Source of the DNA: Methylococcaceae bacterium
GTDB lineage: Bacteria > Pseudomonadota > Gammaproteobacteria > Methylococcales > Methylomonadaceae
Assembly: GCA_005779525.1 (NCBI GenBank)
Contig: SXIZ01000286.1
Location: 1-7,823 of the forward strand
Direction of reading: 5' to 3'
DNA length: 7,823 nt
Position 1 is the first letter of the stretch. The number at the start of each line of letters is the position of its first letter. The position numbers and the translations under genes are program-made. Below the pieces are notes generated by a model that was not told where the DNA came from, did not search any database, and saw only the letters and a program-made list of their open reading frames with translations. This document shows, piece after piece, positions 1-4,794 of the stretch.

Positions 1-1667
1 ACCACCACATCCAAGCAGCCGGGGTCCTGATGGGTGAAGCCGTTATGATCCTGACGCCAAACCGTAGAGGTGATCAGTAAATTCAATGAAGAAATCGGTG
101 CACGCCAGGAGACCTCTTTGGACATCGCTAGCCATTTGGCATGTTGGTTAAACATCGAATCAATCACATGCACAAAGGCTTCATAGGTTGAGAAGAAGCC
201 ATGACGCCCGGTCAGTAAATAGCCTTCTAACCAACCTTCCAAGGTATGCTCAGATAACATTTCCATAACGCGACCATCCGGTGACAGCATGCCGCCATCC
301 GCATCTTCTGGTAAGTAATCGGCTAGCCAAGTTTTTTGACTGACCGCATAAATATCATCGAGTTTATTGGAGGTATTTTCGTCCGGGCCAAAGACACGAA
401 AATTGTGCATGTTCTCACGCATAATATCGCGCAAGAATTTACCTAAGGGACGGGTATTTTCGGCACTGACTTTACCGGGACTTGTTAACGCCAGCGCATA
501 ATCCTGAAAATCTGGCAAGCGCAAGGCTTTGCGCAGCAAACCGCCATTGGCATGTGGATTGGCGCTCATGCGGCGATTACCTTTGGGTGCTAAGGCTTTC
601 AGGTGCGGCATTAATACACCATCAGCATCAAATAATTCTTCCGGCTTATAGCTCTTTAGCCACTGTTCCAGTTGTTGCAAGTGAGCGGGATTTTCTTTCA
701 CGCTCGCTAGGGGGACTTGATGCGCGCGCCAAAACGCTTCGACTTTATGTCCATCGACTTCTTTCGGCCCGGTCCAACCTTTAGGACTGCGTAACACAAT
801 CATTGGCCAACGGGCGCGCGTGGCGACACCACTACTGCGTGCTTGTTGTTGAATGCGCCCAATCTCCAAAATGCAGATTTCCAGAGTTTCGGCCATCTGT
901 TGATGCATGACTTCTGGGTCTGTGCCTTCAACAAAATACGGGGTATAGCCATAACCTTGAAATAAACTTTCTAATTCGGCATGTGAGATCCGTGAAAGCA
1001 GGGTCGGGTTATTGATCTTATAACCATTTAAATGCAAAATCGGCAGCACCGCGCCATCGGTGACAGGATTTAGAAATTTATTCGAATGCCAAGATGTCGC
1101 TAAAGGTCCGGTTTCTGCTTCGCCATCACCGACCATGACCGCGACCAATAAGTCTGGATTATCATAGGCCGCACCATAGGCATGTGAAATGCTATAACCT
1201 AATTCTCCGCCTTCATGAATCGAGCCTGGAGTTTCGGGGGTGCAATGACTTCCTATGCCGCCAGGAAAGGAAAATTCTCTAAAAAACTGCAGCATACCTT
1301 CGGCATCTTCGCCTTTATTGGGATAGGTTTCGGCGTAGGTTCCCTCTAAATAAGCAGGACCTAAAATTCCGGGCGCCCCATGACCCGGACCCGCCAGAAA
1401 AATTGCATTTAAATCATATTTATTAATCAGACGATTGAGATGAATATACGCAAAACTTAAACCGGGACTCGATCCCCAGTGTCCAAGCAAGCGGTTTTTA
1501 ATATGTTCTGGCGCCAAGGGCGTTTTGAGTAGCGCATTATCTTTAAGATAAATCATGCCTGCGGCCAGATAATTACACGCCCGCCAATAAGCATGTATGT
1601 CTTTTAGTTCATTGTCGCTGAGTGGCTGATTAGACGTGTATGCAGGTGAAACTATTGAGGTCGTCAT
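1..1667 (-). CDS. xfp: Xylulose-5-phosphate/fructose-6-phosphate phosphoketolase, N-terminal 555 codons (partial at left edge)
   Basis: A thiamine-diphosphate enzyme of the cytosol. It splits xylulose 5-phosphate (and usually fructose 6-phosphate) with inorganic phosphate into acetyl phosphate plus glyceraldehyde 3-phosphate or erythrose 4-phosphate. I translated the minus strand from the ATG at 1667. The frame at the start agrees with the frame at base 3, so there is no net frameshift. Family hallmarks: GHWGSSPG from residue 62 (H63), GPGHG with H96, GSHCTPETPG with H141, the ThDP/Mg motif GDGEAETG at 180-187, AHQVPL with H316, and WRQDHNGFTHQDPG near the left edge with H541. These histidines match, within a few residues, the active-site histidines known in bifidobacterial phosphoketolases. 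The family is usually about 790-800 residues, so roughly 235 C-terminal residues lie outside the window. An AGGAAG ribosome site lies 5 bases before the ATG. No partner gene such as ackA is visible here. Sole-substrate specificity cannot be read from the sequence. Confidence 0.95.
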   Translation of the reverse strand, partial: MTTSIVSPAYTSNQPLSDNELKDIHAYWRACNYLAAGMIYLKDNALLKTPLAPEHIKNRLLGHWGSSPGLSFAYIHLNRLINKYDLNAIFLAGPGHGAPGILGPAYLEGTYAETYPNKGEDAEGMLQFFREFSFPGGIGSHCTPETPGSIHEGGELGYSISHAYGAAYDNPDLLVAVMVGDGEAETGPLATSWHSNKFLNPVTDGAVLPILHLNGYKINNPTLLSRISHAELESLFQGYGYTPYFVEGTDPEVMHQQMAETLEICILEIGRIQQQARSSGVATRARWPMIVLRSPKGWTGPKEVDGHKVEAFWRAHQVPLASVKENPAHLQQLEQWLKSYKPEELFDADGVLMPHLKALAPKGNRRMSANPHANGGLLRKALRLPDFQDYALALTSPGKVSAENTRPLGKFLRDIMRENMHNFRVFGPDENTSNKLDDIYAVSQKTWLADYLPEDADGGMLSPDGRVMEMLSEHTLEGWLEGYLLTGRHGFFSTYEAFVHVIDSMFNQHAKWLAMSKEVSWRAPISSLNLLITSTVWRQDHNGFTHQDPGCLDVV

Positions 1668-1809
1668 AAGGCTTCCTGATGAGTAAGCTAAAAATTACAA
1701 GAGAGTGAGCTGGGCTCCACGATGGAAACTTCCAGGAGAACAGAAGGAGAGCAGCGTAAATTTATTTTGTTAAAGCAAGATGACACGGATAGACATATAA
1801 AAAATAAGT

Positions 1810-1858
1810 AAAGCATTCCATTAGGGTGGGTTTAACAGCAGGGCTTGGGGTATGCTTT
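1810..1858. repeat. Spaced inverted repeat upstream of xfp
   Basis: AAAGCATTCC at 1810-1819 is matched by GGTATGCTTT at 1849-1858; the second arm's reverse complement is AAAGCATACC, so 9 of 10 bases pair, with a 29-base spacer. It lies about 145-190 bases upstream of the xfp start. It could be a pair of half-sites for a regulator or a weak stem in a long leader. The function is unknown. Confidence 0.35.
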
Positions 1859-1901
1859 GACAGTGAATCAATGTGCCAAGGGGAGTTACGAATTTTTGCT
1901 A

Positions 1902-1933
1902 GTGTTTCAACAATTATTATTAGGTTGTAACAC
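1902..1933. repeat. Inverted repeat, 9 of 10 bases paired, upstream of xfp
   Basis: The arms GTGTTTCAAC (1902-1911) and GTTGTAACAC (1924-1933) pair with a single T-T mismatch, around a 12-base AT-only centre apart from one G. The shape, short arms about two helical turns apart, fits a dimeric regulator site. No regulator is encoded next to it and the target promoter is not identified. Confidence 0.4.
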
Positions 1934-2180
1934 AAATACCCATGCTGTGCCCGTTATAAATTCTAAAAATCGAATTACCTTGGGAATAAGGTAAAAGGTT
2001 TATAGGCTTAGGCTTAACTGTAGTCTAATCTTAGATTTTTGCCACGACGTAACATTAAGCAACTGAGGGTTGTTGCAAGGTTAGGTCGGTAAGCTAGGGT
2101 TTTGCGCACCGATAGCGAGGAATTTATGATTTAGATGCGCAATTGAAGGGGGGCATAGTAAGTGGTTTGTTGTGGGGGAA

Positions 2181-2750
2181 TTAGAAATTTTTTTCGTGAA
2201 CAGTCGCAACGCTGTCTGCTGGCAAAATGCCCTGTCTGATGAGGCGTTTCTCAACTGCAATCACGGCAAGATTGAGTAATCTAAAATTTTTATCCTCGAT
2301 AATTTGCATACCTAAGACATAAAAAATGGGAAACCAAAATGGGTTGATTAATAACGCGCCTAAAGCACTTTTCCAGGTTCGACGAATATTTTTCAGGGGA
2401 TTAAAAGAATCAACCAGTTCTGGCATGGGGTTTTCTACAAACACCTTACGGAGGGGGTGCAATAACTGAGCTTCATGCGCTGCTAGCGCCGCTAAATTGG
2501 CGTTGAGCTTGCGCTGCATTTTTTGGTAATGCAACCGAGCAAAGCTGGCCGATAACGCAAAACACAGCGCCACACAAGGTAACAAAATATGCGGGGGTGT
2601 GACAGGCGCAAAAAACGGTAACATCATCACGGTCGCAATTCCTAAAAATAGAATATCTTCTCCATGTTCCACATCTGCGTCAAAGTCGCTGAAAACAGCC
2701 ACTAGTGGGGGGATGTTCGAATTTTCTGGGGTAGTTTCCGGCGCTATCAT
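2181..2750 (-). CDS. Unrecognised integral membrane protein, 189 residues
   Basis: I do not recognise the family. The chain has a hydrophilic acidic N-terminus (residues 1-31). Two closely spaced hydrophobic segments follow at about 33-49 and 54-72, separated by a short proline-rich turn (APVTPP). A basic, helical, Ala/Leu-rich middle part (about 73-128) comes next, then a third hydrophobic segment at about 129-148 (ALLINPFWFPIFYVLG) and a charged C-terminal tail. There is no classical signal peptide; the protein is probably inserted in the inner membrane. The ATG at 2750 is well supported by AGGAG 7 bases upstream and by a strong promoter just before it, so it is likely monocistronic. It is a complete frame, not a fragment of a gene I can name. 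The coding call is firm; no function is offered. Confidence 0.8.
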   Translation of the reverse strand: MIAPETTPENSNIPPLVAVFSDFDADVEHGEDILFLGIATVMMLPFFAPVTPPHILLPCVALCFALSASFARLHYQKMQRKLNANLAALAAHEAQLLHPLRKVFVENPMPELVDSFNPLKNIRRTWKSALGALLINPFWFPIFYVLGMQIIEDKNFRLLNLAVIAVEKRLIRQGILPADSVATVHEKNF

Positions 2751-2774
2751 GGTGTTCTCCTGCTGAGTTACACT

Positions 2775-2805
2775 TTTATACAGACACGAAATCTGAAAAT
2801 GTCAA
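2775..2805 (-). promoter_or_regulatory. Sigma70-type promoter for the 189-residue membrane protein gene
   Basis: On the minus strand a perfect -35 TTGACA (2805-2800) is followed by TATAAA (2780-2775) after 19 bases. Overlapping alternatives GTATAA or TGTATA give spacers of 18 or 17. Transcription would begin near 2768, leaving a leader of about 18 bases that carries the AGGAG ribosome site. Confidence 0.6.
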
Positions 2806-2826
2806 TCCAATTTTAATGCGCTCAGG

Positions 2827-2856
2827 TTGAATTAGCTTAATCCAATACAGTATAGA
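2827..2856 (+). promoter_or_regulatory. Possible promoter for the plus-strand minigene
   Basis: TTGAAT at 2827-2832 and TATAGA at 2851-2856 are separated by 18 bases, each matching the sigma70 consensus at 4 of 6 positions. It would give a leader of roughly 50 bases before the minigene start at 2913. This is a weak match and could be chance. Confidence 0.3.
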
Positions 2857-2912
2857 GCTCTGTGCTCGCACAACATACAAAAAATACTAGGCAATAGGAC
2901 AGGAGGTGACTC

Positions 2913-2975
2913 ATGATTGACTCCTTGAGCAATAGAATGGTCAACGGAGTGAATAGTATAAAACTAGCGAGTTAG
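2913..2975 (+). CDS. Candidate 20-residue minigene with perfect Shine-Dalgarno
   Basis: The frame encodes MIDSLSNRMVNGVNSIKLAS and ends at TAG. Its support is the ribosome site: AGGAGGTGA at 2901-2909 is complementary to all nine bases of the usual 16S anti-SD, and the AGGAGG core lies 6 bases before the ATG, which is optimal spacing. The peptide is polar, slightly basic and has no hydrophobic stretch, so it does not resemble a type I toxin or a small membrane protein. It could be a leader peptide or the coding part of a small regulatory RNA, because several hairpins follow within 120 bases. It is also possible that the SD match is accidental. No known family is recognised. Confidence 0.4.
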   Translation: MIDSLSNRMVNGVNSIKLAS

Positions 2976-3143
2976 AAATAAAATTATGCTTTTTAGTTCT
3001 GCAACACTCACGGTGCAGGATTATGCAAAATTAACTCTAAACTAGAGCGGTACGCAATACCTCCCCGAAAGGAGAGGTCAACGCTATACTTCAGATTTGT
3101 TGGTTTTAACTAAGGACTGATTGCTGGAAGAAACGGGATGCGA
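2976..3143. other. Non-coding stretch rich in small hairpins
   Basis: Three hairpins stand in a row. CTGCAAC/GGTGCAG lies at 2999-3018 with one mismatch. CTCTA/TAGAG lies at 3035-3047 with a 3-base loop. An 8-pair stem lies at 3059-3078, listed separately. Read on the plus strand this follows the minigene; read on the minus strand it is the 3' region of the acidic-protein gene. No T-run follows any stem in either direction, so none is a standard Rho-independent terminator. Confidence 0.4.
3059..3078 (-). repeat. Strong hairpin 3' of the acidic-protein gene; contains an anti-SD sequence on the plus strand
   Basis: On the minus strand ACCTCTCC and GGGGAGGT form eight pairs (one G-U) around a TTTC loop. 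On the plus strand the loop is GAAA and the G-U pair becomes a C-A mismatch, so the structure is better on the minus strand. It begins 66 bases after the stop of the 155-residue gene and may stabilise or end that transcript, though it lacks a T-tract. On the plus strand, ACCTCC at 3059-3064 can pair with GGAGGT (2902-2907) of the minigene's ribosome site. Confidence 0.4.
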
Positions 3144-3611
3144 TTATTCTACGACAGAGAGATGAAATTTTCCGCCACGGGGAGCGGTGTCTTCCAGTTT
3201 AGCAATACAGTCCTCTAGTTCGTCTAATAAGTCGTTTTCTTCGTCTTCGGTGAGCTCAGGCAAGGAGTTGGCTTTAATGTGTTCATGTAATGCGGTTAAT
3301 GTGGTTAGGCCGCGAGCAGCATCAAACCATTGCATGTCATCAATGCCATATTCTAGATCGGTTTCTGGGTCTATTTCAGCTTCCAGATCATTTTCTAGCT
3401 CATCTTCGTTATCTTCGTCGTCCGCATCTGCTTCTTCGTTATAGCTGTATTCTAAGTCGGTAAAATCGAAAAACTCAGTGATTTTTTGCACATTTAATTG
3501 TTCACAGACTTCGTCAAGCTGATCAGCAAGGTCGTGCATCAGTGAGTGATCATCGCTATCTTTCGAGTAATCACGGTCTTCAAGCGTATGGATCCAAAGT
3601 GTCATACCCAT
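3144..3611 (-). CDS. Unrecognised highly acidic protein, 155 residues
   Basis: Probably a soluble cytosolic protein: there is no signal peptide and no hydrophobic segment. It starts with MGMTLWIHTLEDRDYSKDSD. A low-complexity stretch at residues 56-90 is made mostly of Asp and Glu. An ordered-looking part (GIDDMQWFDAARGLTTL, 89-105) follows, then a second acidic helix-like region (120-142) and a neutral C-terminal tail. The net charge is strongly negative. AGGA about 8 bases before the ATG at 3611 supports that start; a second in-frame ATG at 3605 is possible. The middle acidic stretch looks like a variable linker between two conserved ends, but I cannot name the family. A plus-strand open frame across 3187-3444 is its antisense shadow: Ser-rich because Asp/Glu codons are read backwards. 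Confidence 0.8.
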   Translation of the reverse strand: MGMTLWIHTLEDRDYSKDSDDHSLMHDLADQLDEVCEQLNVQKITEFFDFTDLEYSYNEEADADDEDNEDELENDLEAEIDPETDLEYGIDDMQWFDAARGLTTLTALHEHIKANSLPELTEDEENDLLDELEDCIAKLEDTAPRGGKFHLSVVE

Positions 3612-3692
3612 CTTAGTTGTCCTGTGGCAGATTTGTGAAGGGTTAAAAGCCGTCTTACTTAAGCAACAAAGTAAAGCATCATCAGGGTTCAG

Positions 3693-3714
3693 GTCAACAC
3701 AATTATGTGTTGAC
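3693..3714. repeat. Perfect 9-base inverted repeat between the lexA-linked small gene and the acidic-protein gene
   Basis: GTCAACACA and TGTGTTGAC form nine perfect pairs around a 4-base ATTA loop. It begins 9 bases after the stop codon of the small gene at 3723-3902, reading on the minus strand, and lies 82 bases upstream of the acidic-protein start. No T-run follows on either strand. It may be a 3' end or processing hairpin of the lexA transcript, or an operator: its TTGAC is also a possible -35 for the next gene. Confidence 0.5.
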
Positions 3715-3722
3715 GCTGGAAA

Positions 3723-3902
3723 TCATGAATGACTGGCTTTCAATATTGGCTTAAAACGTTCTGCTCTGTAATCTGCCATAGGAAGCCTTAAATGCAAGCT
3801 AGATCGTAAGAATTTTAAAGGCGTGCGCTGAAAGTGATTCATAATTTGTTCGACATTGTTAAATACTTGGTCTTGCATGTGAATTTTTTTTGACATATTC
3901 AT
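3723..3902 (-). CDS. Small basic protein, 57-59 residues, directly downstream of lexA
   Basis: This complete frame follows lexA on the same strand, with 27-33 bases between the lexA stop and its start. The first ATG (3902) lies only 1 base after TAGGAG, too close. The second in-frame ATG (3896, protein beginning MSKKIHMQDQVFNN) has AGGAG at a 7-base spacing and is the likelier start, giving 57 residues. Features: a Lys-rich start, a polar middle (DQVFNNVEQIMNHFQRTP), a basic stretch (LKFLRSSLHLRLP), an RAERF segment and an end of KASHS. It has clear excess positive charge, no membrane segment and no Cys. Position and ribosome site argue that it is translated from the lexA mRNA and so would rise during SOS induction; that is inference. 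I recognise no family. It does not look like SulA, which is much longer. It is unlikely to be a decayed gene fragment, because start, SD and stop are all in place. Confidence 0.6.
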   Translation of the reverse strand: MNMSKKIHMQDQVFNNVEQIMNHFQRTPLKFLRSSLHLRLPMADYRAERFKPILKASHS

Positions 3903-3929
3903 ACTCCTACGAGAGTTAATTAACAGTGG

Positions 3930-4553
3930 CTAACGATAACGACGCATTTGTCCTACTAGGACACCTTGGATTTCAATTTGTTCCGGGCGATAACTTTGCG
4001 TTTGCATAGCCGCATTGGCGGGATGCAGCAGAATTTTGCCAGGGAGTTGTTCTAGGTATTTCAGGGTGACTTCGTTTTGATTAATCAAGGCGACCACGAT
4101 TTCACCGTTACGGGCATACTGCCGTTGTTCAATAATGACCCAATCGCCATCCATAATGCCTGCTTCTATCATAGAGTCTCCTTTGATTTGCAGCACATAG
4201 CAGGGTTTATCGCTTCTGAGGATGGCGGGGACATCGATAAATTGGGTCATTGGGATGGCCTCAATTGGCTGCCCTGCAGCAATTTTGCCCATTAACGGCA
4301 ACTTATTGCTGCTTTCCTCGGGTTTTTGGCTTAAGACCGCGGGTGTTAAGCGAATGCCCGCGTGTTTATTGCCTGCAAAAGACTCGATCAAGCCCGCTTC
4401 AACCAACGCCATGATGTGTTTATATAATGAGCCACGAGACGCCAAGCCCAGTTCCAGGCATAACTCTTCCAAGGTGGGGGGGTAGGCAAAATTTTCCCAA
4501 TTTTGGTAGAGATAATCAAAAATCTGCTGTTGTCTTCGCGTGAGGATGGTCAC
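3930..4553 (-). CDS. lexA: LexA repressor / self-cleaving SOS regulator
   Basis: SOS repressor that is cut by its own serine/lysine centre when RecA filaments form. The GTG at 4553 gives 207 residues, the family's normal length, with AAGGAG 7 bases upstream; the frame can be extended to an ATG at 4613, but those 20 residues do not resemble a LexA start. N-terminal winged HTH: LTRRQQQIFDYL (4-15), PPTLEELCLELGL (25-37), recognition-helix region ASRGSLYKHIMALVEAGLIE (38-57) and wing AGIRL (65-69). Cleavage site Ala93-Gly94 in KIAAGQP. Catalytic Ser127 in KGDSM and Lys165 in VTLKYL are both present, so it should be cleavable. The recognition helix is unlike E. coli (SPNAAEEHLKAL) and closer, from memory, to the LexA2 type of pseudomonads (ASRSVARKHITAL). 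A basic small gene follows in the same direction; hldE diverges upstream. Confidence 0.95.
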   Translation of the reverse strand: MTILTRRQQQIFDYLYQNWENFAYPPTLEELCLELGLASRGSLYKHIMALVEAGLIESFAGNKHAGIRLTPAVLSQKPEESSNKLPLMGKIAAGQPIEAIPMTQFIDVPAILRSDKPCYVLQIKGDSMIEAGIMDGDWVIIEQRQYARNGEIVVALINQNEVTLKYLEQLPGKILLHPANAAMQTQSYRPEQIEIQGVLVGQMRRYR

Positions 4554-4580
4554 TGGGCGGCTCCTTTTAAGGTTGAAATT

Positions 4581-4609
4581 AGTGTAGCAAAGAAAGCTTA
4601 AAAAATAAA
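4581..4609 (-). promoter_or_regulatory. lexA: Possible lexA promoter
   Basis: On the minus strand TTTATT (4609-4604) and TACACT (4586-4581) are 17 bases apart, placing the transcript start near 4574 and leaving a leader of about 20 bases that holds AAGGAG and the GTG. The -10 fits, the -35 is weak. Confidence 0.35.
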
Positions 4610-4757
4610 ACAAAAAGAAAACAAAAATAATGCTTGATATGGTGTTTACGCTCTACGATATTGATTTATATATGAGTGTGTTTTTTTGTCCCTTAGGTCT
4701 CATTGTCGCTGCTTTGCCGCATATTGATCTTTTACGCCTTGGAGGAAAAGCTACAGG

Positions 4758-4763
4758 TATAAT
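4758..4763 (+). promoter_or_regulatory. hldE: Consensus -10 box TATAAT upstream of hldE
   Basis: A perfect TATAAT stands 31 bases before the hldE ATG. No recognisable -35 lies at 16-18 bases (the positions read GCCTTG, CGCCTT, ACGCCT), so it may need an activator or be weak. The transcript would start near 4770, with a leader of about 25 bases. Confidence 0.4.
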
Positions 4764-4794
4764 AAGCATTTATTGATTAACACTTATTTCCACA

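Larger units (their letters stand above)
1668..2180. other. Intergenic region, 513 bases, no convincing gene
   Basis: This lies upstream of xfp and downstream of the 189-residue membrane protein gene, both on the minus strand. I found no credible coding frame on either strand. It should hold the xfp promoter, but I could not pick out a convincing -35/-10 pair. It does contain two inverted repeats listed separately (1810-1858 and 1902-1933). A weaker 7-base one at 1975-1994 (TTACCTT, 6-base loop, AAGGTAA) has a T-rich stretch a few bases later on the minus strand and could be a poor terminator for the upstream minus-strand gene. Confidence 0.6.
4554..4794. promoter_or_regulatory. Divergent lexA-hldE promoter region, no E. 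coli-type LexA box
   Basis: This AT-rich 241-base region drives lexA leftward and hldE rightward. I searched it for CTGT-N8-ACAG and found none; there is no CTGT at all. Autoregulation is near universal for lexA, so its operator must have another form, which I could not identify with confidence. Confidence 0.5.

Noticed and set aside
482..784. 100-codon plus-strand open frame
   Set aside because: It lies opposite conserved phosphoketolase sequence on the minus strand.
1722..1811. 29-codon plus-strand frame (METSRRTEGEQ...)
   Set aside because: No Shine-Dalgarno, polar random-looking composition, no neighbour support.
2913..2975. Type I toxin interpretation of the minigene
   Set aside because: The 20-residue peptide has no hydrophobic segment, and no overlapping antisense RNA promoter could be recognised.
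3187..3444. 85-codon Ser-rich plus-strand open frame
   Set aside because: Poly-Ser results from reading the Asp/Glu codons of the acidic protein backwards; there is no independent support.
4077..4485. Two plus-strand open frames of 72 and 87 codons
   Set aside because: Both are opposite the conserved lexA catalytic and DNA-binding domains and lack ribosome sites.
4554..4613. Upstream ATG at 4613 as the lexA start
   Set aside because: The extra 20 residues are unlike any LexA N-terminus, and AAGGAG is placed correctly for the GTG at 4553.
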